This document shows positions 35,201 to 43,118 of a DNA stretch of 64,000 nt, in pieces. This DNA comes from Prevotella sp. (GTDB taxonomy: Bacteria > Bacteroidota > Bacteroidia > Bacteroidales > Bacteroidaceae), in contig JAFUDJ010000020.1 in the NCBI GenBank assembly GCA_017459445.1, positions 32,735-96,734 on the forward strand. Direction: 5' to 3'. The notes beneath the pieces were generated by a model. It was not told where the DNA came from, did not search any database, and was given only the letters and a program-made list of their open reading frames with translations. Positions within the stretch are counted from its first letter, which is position 1, and each line of letters starts with the position of its first letter. The translations under genes and the position numbers were made by a program.

Positions 35201-35277
35201 TAAAAAGTGTGCCAAGGCCAGATACACAGTGTTTCTAGGCTTGGCACACTGTGTATCTGGCCTTGGCACACTTTTTA
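35201..35277. terminator. Perfect 32-bp-stem hairpin
   Basis: Bases 35201-35232 (TAAAAAGTGTGCCAAGGCC onward) are the exact reverse complement of 35246-35277, with a 13-nt loop. It lies about 55 bp after the outer-membrane protein gene and would terminate transcription, but the stem is far longer than needed. Its rim AAAAAGTG and core CAAGGCC resemble the palindromic element at 9842-10287. The DNA from 35278 to 35401 shows nothing else recognisable. Confidence 0.85.
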
Positions 35278-35426
35278 ATTACGTTAACAGTTAGGCGTAT
35301 AAACTTGTCTCGACGCATCTGTTTGGCTTGTCAAGGCTTGTTTATAGCTTGCCTAATGCTTGTCCAATGTCTTGCGACAAATGTAAGAAAATTGCAAATT
35401 TATTTGCTTTTTGGGGGAATTTTTTA

Positions 35427-35434
35427 TACCTTTG
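35427..35434 (+). promoter_or_regulatory. Promoter (TTTG-N20-TACCTTTG) of the 1592-residue protein gene
   Basis: TTTG at 35403-35406 is followed after 20 bp by TACCTTTG at 35427-35434, a complete Bacteroidota -33/-7 promoter. It leaves a leader of roughly 260 nt. Confidence 0.8.
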
Positions 35435-35441
35435 CGGCCTC

Positions 35442-35700
35442 ATAATGTGCTCAAAATTGGAAAATTATATCAATTAATAATCATATTTTTATAGTAAAAC
35501 CCAAGTAAATAAAGTAATTATCAAAACAATTAACGTAAAGTAAACACCCTAAAGATGTATGCCAGCCTCTACCACTCAGACTGGAGAGCAGTCCGTCCTG
35601 TTTGCATACCGTAAACGCTAAATCACAAATTATCTACAAAAACGATGTGCAACGAGGACTGGAGTGCATCAATTTTATTAACAAAACGAATTAGGAAAAC
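35442..35700 (+). promoter_or_regulatory. Long 5' leader with two candidate 19-residue ORFs
   Basis: Two small ATG-initiated frames occur: 35555-35614 (MYASLYHSDWRAVRPVCIP) and 35645-35704 (MCNEDWSASILLTKRIRKT). The stop of the second overlaps the start of the next gene as ATGA. Both contain GACTGGAG(A/T)GCA. They may be leader peptides or chance; the rest of the leader is A/T-rich. Confidence 0.35.
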
Positions 35701-38700
35701 ATGATAAAGACTTTCCGATTCCTGCTGCTCGCAGCCCTTACTATGGTCTGCGGCAGTATCTTTGCACAAGATGAAGCCACTACTGTTACGTGGAATGCTT
35801 CCTCAGGCGACGCCCTGACCACCATCTATCCCGATGCAAACATCTCGTTGGTATGGGAAGAGGGCGCTGGCGACTTTGGCGCCAAGTACGTCAACGGTAG
35901 TGTCTATTTCTACAATGGCAACCGTCTGACGATTGCCGGTAGGGCCGATGACGTGAAGATTCAGAAGATTGTCTTCACTTACAGCAGCGGCACTGCAAGC
36001 CTGGTTACTTGCAATGCCAGTGGCAAGAACGAGAGTACTGTTGGCATTACTAACAGCACTGCCGACATGACGACCACATGGGAGGGCGAGGCAAGCAGCC
36101 TTATTTTCCGTGCTTCGCAGCGTACAGGCGTACGTTACATCAATTCTATTGAGGTGACTTACACTGGCGGTACCACAGGTCCTGTTGAGACAGCTCCCGT
36201 GTTGAGTATTACCACTACGCTTGGCGACAGCTACGACATGGATGCCAATGGCGTGTTCGTCGTCTATGCCAAGAACGAGGGTGACGCTGCTGCCGGGAAT
36301 GCTAAGCTGACTGTCAATGTCGACGGTGCCGAGAACACCACCTGGGAGATTGGCACACTGGCCATTGGCGAGCAGAAGTGGAACAATACTAAGTTCGACG
36401 TGGCTAATATCGAGGCCGGCGAGCACACCGTGACGCTGACCCTGACTGCCGACAACGCCGAGGCTGTCACTGTTGAAAAGACCGTGAACTTCACGAAGAA
36501 GGCCGCTGAGGCTTCTTACAGCATTACCGCTCAGGCCGTGACCGTTCCTTACGACGCTGAGGACTACAGCGTCGTTGCTACACTGACCAACACCAGCGAG
36601 GTTGCCGGTGCTAACGTAGCTGTTGAACTGAGGAAGGGTATTTCCGACGTTCTGAGCTCTGCTGAGGTCGTTTCGATTGCTGCCGGTGCTGCCGAGCAGG
36701 TGACGCTGACCGTCGTCAAGGACCTCTTTGAGACGGGTCAGAAGACCTATTATCTCTATGTCAATGACAAGTATCTGGCTCCTGTTAGCGTGACTTTCGA
36801 GGAAGCTCCCGTGGTGGAGACAAAGAGTCTTGAGATTACTTCTGTCGATGGAACCATCAAGCTGGGTGAGGAGAGCAATTCTCTCCGTGTTATCGTTCAG
36901 AACACAGGCAATGTCGACATCACCGATGCCGCCGTTGTGCTGAAGAATGGCGAAACCACGCTGGGCCAGGGCACCGTCAGTGCCACTGCCGGACAGCAGG
37001 GCTGGGCTACCATCTCTGTCGACAAGACAGGCTTGGAGGCTGGCACCATCACCGTTACTGCTATCGTGACGCTCGATGACGAGAACACGATTGAGAAGAC
37101 TGCCGAGATTACCGTTGAGGCTGCTCCCGTTGCTCAGGCTACCTACAGCGTGACTGCTGAGGACGTGACCGTAGCCTACGGTGCAGAGAACTTCGAGGTC
37201 AAGGCCGTTGTGAAGAACACCAGTGATGTTGAAGCTAAGAACGTCGTGGTGAAACTGACTCAGAACATCCAGAGTGTTGTTGAGCCCGTGACCATCGAGA
37301 CGCTGGCTGCCGGTGCAGAGCAGGAGGTGACCTTCACGGTCGAAGGTTCTTTCAACGCTGGCACTACTGCACGCTATTATGTTCAGGTAGGCGATGAGTT
37401 CGTGGCCAACAAGGCTCAGCAGGAAATTACCGTCACCTTCGAGGCTGCTCCCGTAGAGGAAGTCAAGGACCTGGCCATCACCGAGGTGGTGGGTACCATC
37501 GACTTGGCTAACGAGACTAATAATGTACGCGTAAGCGTGAAGAACAATGGTACTGTCGACATCAACGACGCTGCCGTTACGCTGAAGGCTGGCGAGAAGG
37601 TGCTGGGCACCGCTACCGTATCGGCTGCAGCCGAGGGTACTGGCTATTGCATGATAGCTGTGGCTTCTGAGGGTCTTGAGGCTGGCGAGCTGGCCGTTGT
37701 CGCTACCGTTGAGGTAGAAGGCGACGCTACTCCTGATGACAACACCATGGAGGCAACTATCAAGGTTGTGGACAGCTCAATCGTTGAACCGCAGGCCGAA
37801 ATCGCCCTGAACCCCATCAGTGGTTGGGAAGTTGAGGCTGGCGAGCAGACCGTTACCGTCTCTGTTGGCGTGTTCAACACTGGCGACGTGGATGCCGAGA
37901 ATGTGAAGATTGAGCTTTACAAGAACTATAACGACGGACTCTGCGAGCCGCAGACTGTCAACCTGAAGGCTGGCGAGAGCACTTTCGTAACCTTCACGTT
38001 CGACTACACCTTCGAGCAGGGTAAGAACTACGAGTTCACCGTGTTCACCGGCTTTGCTGATGCTGACGCAAGCAACAACATGCAGCAGTTCACTATCAGC
38101 TGCCCGGCTCCCGTGGCCGACGTAGCTGTCAACAGAATTGCCGACGTCAACGTTACGACCGAGGAAGACGCTGTCATTACCGCTACGCTGAAGAACAACA
38201 GCGACATCGTTGCCGAGAACGTGCTGGTAGCCCTCTATCAGGGCACTGAGCAGGTGGAAGGCATGCTGACGAAGGTGAACGAGATTGCTGCCGGTGAAGA
38301 GGCTGAAGTATCCTTCAACCTTGGCAAGCTGGCCGCAGGCACCTACAGCTACAATGTCATGATTACCACCACCGACGGCAACAATAACAACAATGTACAG
38401 GGTGTTACCGTGAAGGTTACTGAGCCTGTTGAGCAGGTTACCGACTTGGCCATCACCGCTATTCAGGGCGCTATCGACCTGACCGCTGAGACCAATACGC
38501 TGTATGTCTATGTGGAGAACAAGGGTACTGTTGATGTCAACGACGTCAAGGTGAAGCTGACCGTTACCGGTGAAGAGGCTGAGCTTGGCGAGGCCACCTT
38601 CAGTGTGAAGGCTGGCAAGTCTGCCCTGGTTCCCGTAACCCTCATCACCGATGGTCTGGAAGCAGGCACACTGCCCGTCCATGCAGAGCTGGTTGACTTC

Positions 38701-40479
38701 GAGGATGCCGACATGACGAACAACGTCTTCGAGACAAGCTTCACCGTTACCGATGCAGCTCCTGCCGAGGCTACGTTCACTGTCGTTGCTGAGAAGGTTT
38801 CCGTACCGTTCGGTGCCGAGTACTTTGAAATCATGGCTGTCGTGAAGAACGTCAGCGAGATTGACGCTACCAACGTTGAGGTGAAGCTGTTGAAGGGCAT
38901 CAACGAGGTTGCTACTACCACCATTTCTGAACTGGCTGGCGGCGCTGAGCAGTCCGTGGTGTTCCAGATTGAGCCCACTGATGAGAATCCGTTCGTAGCA
39001 GGCAAGACCGCTACCTATTATGTACAGGTTGCCGGAAAGGCTCAGGCTGAGGTTACGGTAGTCTTCGAGGAAGAGGCTGTTGACCCCGTTGTCGAACTGG
39101 CTATTGCTGACATCCTTGGCTCTATCGACCTGACGCTGGAGAACAACTACCTGACCGTCTCTGTAGAGAACACGGGTAATGTTGACATCATCGACGCAAA
39201 GGTCGTCCTGACCGTTGGTGGCGAAGAGGCTGAGCTGGGTGAGGCTACTGTCAGCGTGAAGGCTGGTCAGAGCGCCATTGCTTCCGTTCAGATTAACGTT
39301 GAGGGTCTGGAAGAGGGCACGCTGCCCGTCCATGCTGAGATATTCGGTGAGGACGAGACCGCTCCGTTGGCTACCTTCGACAAGGAAGTCACTGTCACGG
39401 ATGCTGCTCCCGCAGAGCCTACGTTCGCTGTTACCGCTGATGACGTAACCGTTGAGTTCGGTGCTGAGAGCTTCGAAATCAAGGCCGTTGTCACGAACAC
39501 CAGCGATGTGGATGCCACTGATGTTGAGGTGAAGCTGCTGAAGGGCCTCGAAGAGGCTGGCTATGTCCGCATCACCAAGCTGGCTGCCGGTAAGGAGCAC
39601 ACCGTAACCTTCGACATTGACGAGATTGGCGAGGCTGGTACGACCGCTACTTATTATGTACAGGTTGCCAACCAGGCTCAGGCCGAGGTTACCGTTACCT
39701 TCGCTGAGGAGGCTGTCGAGGACGTTATCGACCTTGCTGTTACTTCTATCAGCGGTACGCTGAGCCTCGATGTCGAGACCAACTATGTGACTGTATTCGT
39801 TGAGAACCAGGGTAATGTCGACGTGACCAACGCCCGCGTTGCTCTGACCGCAGGCAATGAAGCACTGGGTGAGGGTACTGTTTCTGCAAAGGCTGGTGCC
39901 ACCGGCTTCTGCTCTATCGCAGTTCCCGCTACCGCTCTGACCGCTGGTGAGTTCACCGTTGTGGCTACCGTCACTGTCGACGGCGACGCCAACGAGGAGA
40001 ACAACAGCCTGGAGAAGACCTACACCATCGCTGCTCCGACACCTGAGCTGAGCTTCACCGTTGCTGAGGTTGTCACGACGGTAGGTGCCGAGTCGTTCCC
40101 CGTGGAGGTCACTGTGACGAACAGCGAGAAGGCTGACGCCGAGAACGTTGTCGTGACTATCTACGACGCAAACGGCGCAGAGCTTGCTTCTGCTACCATC
40201 GACCATCTGGCTGCTGGTACTTCTGAGACCGTTACCATCAACGTCGACAAGAAGTATGAGACTGCCGGCACCTTCAGAAGTGAGCTGCAGGTACTCGTCT
40301 CTGGCGTCTCTGGCGTGAAGTGGGTTGGCGTAACCGTCAACAACATCACCGATGGCATTGCCATCCTGAAGGCCCAGTATGGTGAGAACGTTCAGGTCTA
40401 CACCATCAACGGTCAGAAGGTTGACAACGTACAGAAGGGTCTCTACATTGTCAACGGCCGTAAGGTTGTGATTAAGTGA
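35701..40479 (+). CDS. Very large secreted protein of alternating CARDB-like beta modules
   Basis: The 1592-residue protein has a signal peptide (MIKTFRFLLLAALTMVCGSI). After an N-terminal beta domain (about 25-160) come about 13 CARDB/Ig-like modules. Two types largely alternate: type A opens like YSVTAEDVTVAYGAENFEVK and type B like DLAITEVVGTIDLANETNNV. The end (VYTINGQKVDNVQKGLYIVN) is the sorting-like C-terminal module found on other secreted proteins here. The composition is very acidic and Val/Ala/Thr-rich with almost no Cys. It is probably a cell-surface stalk or adhesin; no catalytic domain is visible. High similarity between modules suggests recent expansion by recombination. Confidence 0.8.
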   Translation: MIKTFRFLLLAALTMVCGSIFAQDEATTVTWNASSGDALTTIYPDANISLVWEEGAGDFGAKYVNGSVYFYNGNRLTIAGRADDVKIQKIVFTYSSGTASLVTCNASGKNESTVGITNSTADMTTTWEGEASSLIFRASQRTGVRYINSIEVTYTGGTTGPVETAPVLSITTTLGDSYDMDANGVFVVYAKNEGDAAAGNAKLTVNVDGAENTTWEIGTLAIGEQKWNNTKFDVANIEAGEHTVTLTLTADNAEAVTVEKTVNFTKKAAEASYSITAQAVTVPYDAEDYSVVATLTNTSEVAGANVAVELRKGISDVLSSAEVVSIAAGAAEQVTLTVVKDLFETGQKTYYLYVNDKYLAPVSVTFEEAPVVETKSLEITSVDGTIKLGEESNSLRVIVQNTGNVDITDAAVVLKNGETTLGQGTVSATAGQQGWATISVDKTGLEAGTITVTAIVTLDDENTIEKTAEITVEAAPVAQATYSVTAEDVTVAYGAENFEVKAVVKNTSDVEAKNVVVKLTQNIQSVVEPVTIETLAAGAEQEVTFTVEGSFNAGTTARYYVQVGDEFVANKAQQEITVTFEAAPVEEVKDLAITEVVGTIDLANETNNVRVSVKNNGTVDINDAAVTLKAGEKVLGTATVSAAAEGTGYCMIAVASEGLEAGELAVVATVEVEGDATPDDNTMEATIKVVDSSIVEPQAEIALNPISGWEVEAGEQTVTVSVGVFNTGDVDAENVKIELYKNYNDGLCEPQTVNLKAGESTFVTFTFDYTFEQGKNYEFTVFTGFADADASNNMQQFTISCPAPVADVAVNRIADVNVTTEEDAVITATLKNNSDIVAENVLVALYQGTEQVEGMLTKVNEIAAGEEAEVSFNLGKLAAGTYSYNVMITTTDGNNNNNVQGVTVKVTEPVEQVTDLAITAIQGAIDLTAETNTLYVYVENKGTVDVNDVKVKLTVTGEEAELGEATFSVKAGKSALVPVTLITDGLEAGTLPVHAELVDFEDADMTNNVFETSFTVTDAAPAEATFTVVAEKVSVPFGAEYFEIMAVVKNVSEIDATNVEVKLLKGINEVATTTISELAGGAEQSVVFQIEPTDENPFVAGKTATYYVQVAGKAQAEVTVVFEEEAVDPVVELAIADILGSIDLTLENNYLTVSVENTGNVDIIDAKVVLTVGGEEAELGEATVSVKAGQSAIASVQINVEGLEEGTLPVHAEIFGEDETAPLATFDKEVTVTDAAPAEPTFAVTADDVTVEFGAESFEIKAVVTNTSDVDATDVEVKLLKGLEEAGYVRITKLAAGKEHTVTFDIDEIGEAGTTATYYVQVANQAQAEVTVTFAEEAVEDVIDLAVTSISGTLSLDVETNYVTVFVENQGNVDVTNARVALTAGNEALGEGTVSAKAGATGFCSIAVPATALTAGEFTVVATVTVDGDANEENNSLEKTYTIAAPTPELSFTVAEVVTTVGAESFPVEVTVTNSEKADAENVVVTIYDANGAELASATIDHLAAGTSETVTINVDKKYETAGTFRSELQVLVSGVSGVKWVGVTVNNITDGIAILKAQYGENVQVYTINGQKVDNVQKGLYIVNGRKVVIK

Positions 40480-40577
40480 GTGAAATGAGAGAGCAAAGCC
40501 CAGGCTTTGCTCTCCCATTCCCGAACGAAAACAAGCTGAGCTTTAGCTCAACGTTGTGATTAAGTAAGTGAAATGAG
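40465..40577. repeat. 25-bp direct repeat covering a gene-end sequence
   Basis: GTTGTGATTAAGTGAGTGAA and its next 5 bp at 40465-40489 recur at 40553-40577 with a single change (AAGTGA to AAGTAA). The first copy encodes the final Val-Val-Ile-Lys-stop of the modular protein; the second is a ghost of the same gene end, also followed by a hairpin. Confidence 0.85.
40489..40514. terminator. Terminator hairpin after the modular protein gene
   Basis: GAGAGCAAAGCC pairs perfectly with GGCTTTGCTCTC across a 2-nt loop. Confidence 0.75.
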
Positions 40578-40594
40578 GGCTTCGGCCCTCATTT
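40571..40594. terminator. Second terminator hairpin (UUCG loop)
   Basis: AAATGAGGGC pairs with GCCCTCATTT around a TTCG tetraloop. It follows the duplicated gene-end sequence. Confidence 0.75.
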
Positions 40595-40609
40595 CCTTAT
40601 ATACCAAAC

Positions 40610-40647
40610 AAGAAGCGGATGGGCCGTCGGGGCCGCATCCGCTTCTT
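40610..40647 (-). terminator. Terminator of the aldolase gene
   Basis: AAGAAGCGGATG (40610-40621) pairs with CATCCGCTTCTT (40636-40647), with additional GGCC pairing inside. It lies 25 bp beyond the aldolase stop and can serve both directions. Confidence 0.75.
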
Positions 40648-40672
40648 GTTGTTTTATCGCTATGCAGGTTGT

Positions 40673-41683
40673 TTAGTCAACCTGTGCCAGCTTGTTGTCA
40701 GAACCCAGCACGTCGACAATCTTGTGCTTGTACATCTTCTCCATCTCGTCACGGGCGGGACCGCAGTACTTACGCGGGTCAAACTCGCCGGGCTTCTCGT
40801 CGAACACCTTGCGGACGGCAGCGGTGAAGGCCAGACGCGAGTCAGAGTCGATATTGATTTTGCAGACGGCGCTCTTCGAGGCCTTGCGCAGCTGCTCCTC
40901 GGGAATACCTACGGCGTCGGGCAGCTTGCCGCCATGCTCGTTGATGATGTCGACATACTCCTGGGGAACGGAGCTCGAACCGTGGAGCACGATGGGGAAT
41001 CCGGGCAGCTTCTCCATGATGGCGTCAAGCACGTCGAAGGCCAGGGGAGGGGGCACCAGCTTGCCGGTCTTCGGGTCGCGTGTGCACTGCTCGGGAGTGA
41101 ACTTATAGGCACCGTGCGAGGTACCGATGGAGATAGCCAGCGAGTCGCAACCGGTACGGGTGGCGAAGTCGATGACTTCCTCGGGCTTCGTATAGTGTGA
41201 AACGGCGCTTGACACCTCGTCCTCGACACCGGCCAGCACGCCCAGCTCAGCCTCGACGGTGACGTCGAACTGGTGAGCATACTCCACGACCTTGCGCGTC
41301 AGGGCGATGTTCTCCTCGTAGGGCAGTGCCGAGCCGTCAATCATGACGCTGGAGAAACCGTAGTCCACGCAGCTCTTGCAGGTCTCGAAGCTGTCGCCAT
41401 GGTCCAGGTGCAGCGCAATCTCGGGATGGGCGCAGCCCAGCTCCTTGGCATACTCCACGGCACCCTGTGCCATGTAGCGCAGCAGTGTGGCGTTGGCATA
41501 GTTGCGGGCGCCCTTTGACACCTGCAGGATGACGGGGCTCTTCATGTCGGACGAGGCCTTGATGATGGCCTGCAGCTGCTCCATGTTGTTGAAATTGAAA
41601 GCGGGAATGGCATAGCCGCCATTGATGGCACGCTTGAACATCTCACGGGTGTTCACGAGGCCAAGACTCTTGTAATCTACCAT
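40673..41683 (-). CDS. fba: Class II fructose-1,6-bisphosphate aldolase
   Basis: The 336-residue protein starts MVDYKSLGLVNTREMFKRAI. It carries the zinc-site region IALHLDHGDSFETCKSCVDY, EAELGVLAGVED, ISIGTSHGAYKF and LHGSSSVPQEYVDIINEHGG. It is a cytoplasmic zinc enzyme of glycolysis and gluconeogenesis, splitting fructose-1,6-bisphosphate into DHAP and glyceraldehyde-3-phosphate. It is monocistronic, with its promoter at 41727-41734 and an unusual repeat-filled upstream region. Confidence 0.95.
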   Translation of the reverse strand: MVDYKSLGLVNTREMFKRAINGGYAIPAFNFNNMEQLQAIIKASSDMKSPVILQVSKGARNYANATLLRYMAQGAVEYAKELGCAHPEIALHLDHGDSFETCKSCVDYGFSSVMIDGSALPYEENIALTRKVVEYAHQFDVTVEAELGVLAGVEDEVSSAVSHYTKPEEVIDFATRTGCDSLAISIGTSHGAYKFTPEQCTRDPKTGKLVPPPLAFDVLDAIMEKLPGFPIVLHGSSSVPQEYVDIINEHGGKLPDAVGIPEEQLRKASKSAVCKINIDSDSRLAFTAAVRKVFDEKPGEFDPRKYCGPARDEMEKMYKHKIVDVLGSDNKLAQVD

Positions 41684-41726
41684 AGTAATACGTTATTTAA
41701 ATGTTAGTTAAAAATCATTCTGTCCG

Positions 41727-41734
41727 CAAAGTTA
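41727..41734 (-). promoter_or_regulatory. -7 element TAACTTTG for fba
   Basis: The minus strand reads TTGTAACTTTGCGGACAG; the box lies 44 bp before the ATG at 41683. Arrays of 22-bp repeats begin about 120 bp further upstream. Confidence 0.7.
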
Positions 41735-41851
41735 CAAAATAATTCATAATACTCATCCATAATTCGTAAATTATTGAGGGTTTTCACGCTTTTTAAAACT
41801 TTTTTATTCCTGCCGCGCGGCCTTTTCTCCGTGTTCGGGGGGAAAGAACGG

Positions 41852-41961
41852 GGCACTTTGCGAGGGCTTTTGTGGCACTCTGCGGAGGCTTTTGTGGCAC
41901 TCTGTGGGGGCTTTTGTGGCATGTCGCAGCGGGATTTGTGGCATGTCGCAGTGGGATTGAT
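41852..41961. repeat. Five tandem 22-bp repeats (array A)
   Basis: Units start at 41852, 41874, 41896, 41918 and 41940, each exactly 22 bp. The first three follow GGCACTYTGYGRRGGCTTTTGT, and the last two GGCATGTCGCAGYGGGATTK with the same frame. There are no spacers, so this is not a CRISPR. Confidence 0.9.
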
Positions 41962-41977
41962 GGCGGACAGAAATGTG

Positions 41978-42109
41978 TTTCTCCGGTAAACGTGTTCAGT
42001 TTCTCCGCTAAACTCACTCAGTTTCTCCGGTAAATGCTCTTAGTTTAGCGGAGAAATGAAACGCGTTTAGCGGAGAAATTACATTCAATTACCGGAGAAA
42101 CTGAAAATC
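41978..42109. repeat. Six 22-bp repeats in nested inverted order (array B)
   Basis: Units B1-B6 start at 41978, 42000, 42022, 42044, 42066 and 42088. B1-B3 carry the core TTTCTCCGSTAAA forward; B4-B6 carry it inverted. The variable base is G in B1, C in B2 and G in B3, while read inverted it is C in B4, C in B5 and G in B6. B1 therefore matches B6 and B2 matches B5 as nested pairs; B3/B4 differ by one base. The transcript or single strand could form a large nested hairpin. Confidence 0.9.
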
Positions 42110-42116
42110 GTCTGAC

Positions 42117-42260
42117 ATAAAAGCCGGAAGAGAAGGACGGAAAGGCATGGGCGGCGGATGATAAAAGCCGGAAGAAAAGGACGGAAAGGCATGGGCGGCG
42201 GATGATAAAAGCCGGAAGAAAAGGAAGGAAAGGCAGGGGCGGCGCGTGATAAAAGCGGCG
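42117..42260. repeat. 44-bp tandem repeats (array D, about 3.3 copies)
   Basis: Units starting with ATAAAAGCCGGAAGAAAAGG begin at 42117, 42161, 42205 and 42249 (partial), exactly 44 bp apart, which is twice the period of the adjacent arrays. Because 44 is not a multiple of three, the ORFs across it in several frames are shadows. Confidence 0.9.
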
Positions 42261-42266
42261 AAAAAA

Positions 42267-42300
42267 AGAAACAGATGCAACGGCCGTTGCACCTGTTTCT
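42267..42300 (-). terminator. Intrinsic terminator of the aquaporin gene
   Basis: On the minus strand AGAAACAGGTGCAACGG pairs with CCGTTGCATCTGTTTCT (one mismatch), followed by a run of T's. It lies 35 bp beyond the aqpZ stop. Confidence 0.85.
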
Positions 42301-42334
42301 TGGTTCTGTGGCTGATAGTCAGCGCAGCCGGATG

Positions 42335-43012
42335 TTATTTCTCTGCGGGCTCGATGAGCTTCCAGATGCAGGCTGCCAGGGCACCGCCGACGAACGGGCC
42401 GACGATGAAAATCCACAGGTTGGCCAGAGCCGTGCCACCCTGGAAGATGGCGGGAGCCAGCGAGCGGGCGGGGTTCACCGACGTGCCGGTGTAGCGGATG
42501 CAGACGAGGTGTACCAGCACGAGGCTCAGACCGATGGCCAGTCCGGCGAAGTTGTTGGTGGCGCCGTTGGTCTTGGCGGTAGCGCCGAGGACTACGAGCA
42601 CGAACACGCAGGTGAAGATAATCTCAGCCAGCAGACCGCCTAACACGGAGACGTTAGCCTGCAGGTCGTTGGCACCCGTGCCTTCCATGCCGGGGACGTT
42701 GGCAACGAGCAGGGCCAGCAGGGCCGAGCCGATGAAGGCACCGATGCACTGGAACACCATGTACATGCAACCCTCCTTGGCGTCCATGCGGCCGCTGAGC
42801 ATGCAGCCCAGCGTAATGGCCGGATTGATGTGGCAACCGGAGATGCCGCCAATGGTGTAGGCCATGGCCACGACGGCCAGACCGAAGGCCAGCGCCGTGC
42901 CTACCACGGCGGGAATGTTGTTGACAGGGTCACAACCTAAGCTCACGGCAACGCCGCAACCCATGAGTACGAGCACCATCGTGCCCACCATTTCTGCTAA
43001 ATACTTCTTCAT
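42335..43012 (-). CDS. aqpZ: Aquaporin Z-type water channel (MIP family)
   Basis: The 225-residue protein has six membrane helices and the two MIP half-repeat motifs HINPAIT and SVNPARS. It starts MKKYLAEMVGTMVLVLMGCG and ends with a short charged tail. The selectivity filter looks aquaporin-like rather than glycerol-facilitator-like, since the second motif is NPARS and not NPARD. It would mediate osmotic water flow across the inner membrane. It is monocistronic with its own promoter and terminator. Confidence 0.93.
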   Translation of the reverse strand: MKKYLAEMVGTMVLVLMGCGVAVSLGCDPVNNIPAVVGTALAFGLAVVAMAYTIGGISGCHINPAITLGCMLSGRMDAKEGCMYMVFQCIGAFIGSALLALLVANVPGMEGTGANDLQANVSVLGGLLAEIIFTCVFVLVVLGATAKTNGATNNFAGLAIGLSLVLVHLVCIRYTGTSVNPARSLAPAIFQGGTALANLWIFIVGPFVGGALAACIWKLIEPAEK

Positions 43013-43055
43013 GATGTAAAAAATTTAATTGGGTTAGACATTTAGTATTTAAACG

Positions 43056-43063
43056 CAAAAGTA
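43056..43063 (-). promoter_or_regulatory. -7 element TACTTTTG for aqpZ
   Basis: The minus strand reads TTTCATACTTTTGCGTTTAA; the box lies 44 bp before the ATG at 43012. Confidence 0.7.
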
Positions 43064-43106
43064 TGAAAAAAATTGGATAAATGCAACAAAAATAATAATA
43101 ATTTCG

Positions 43107-43114
43107 TAATTTTG
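43107..43114 (+). promoter_or_regulatory. -7 element TAATTTTG almost touching the start codon of the next gene
   Basis: TAATTTTG ends at 43114, and the tandem ATGATG begins at 43119 and 43122. With a start site a few bases after the box, the mRNA would be leaderless or nearly so. Confidence 0.65.
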
Positions 43115-43118
43115 CAGC

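Noticed and set aside
37777-40518. A 913-codon open frame antisense to the modular surface protein
   Set aside because: It mirrors the repetitive, strongly biased codons of the sense gene (signal peptide, modules and sorting-like tail are all on the sense strand); no start context or protein family was recognised.
41852-42260. CRISPR array
   Set aside because: Repeats are directly contiguous with no unique spacers, units are 22 or 44 bp and degenerate, and no cas genes are in the window.
42045-42416. Repeat-containing small protein across the 44-bp array
   Set aside because: The period is not a multiple of three, so the repeat changes frame each unit; the open frames are by-products of purine-rich DNA.
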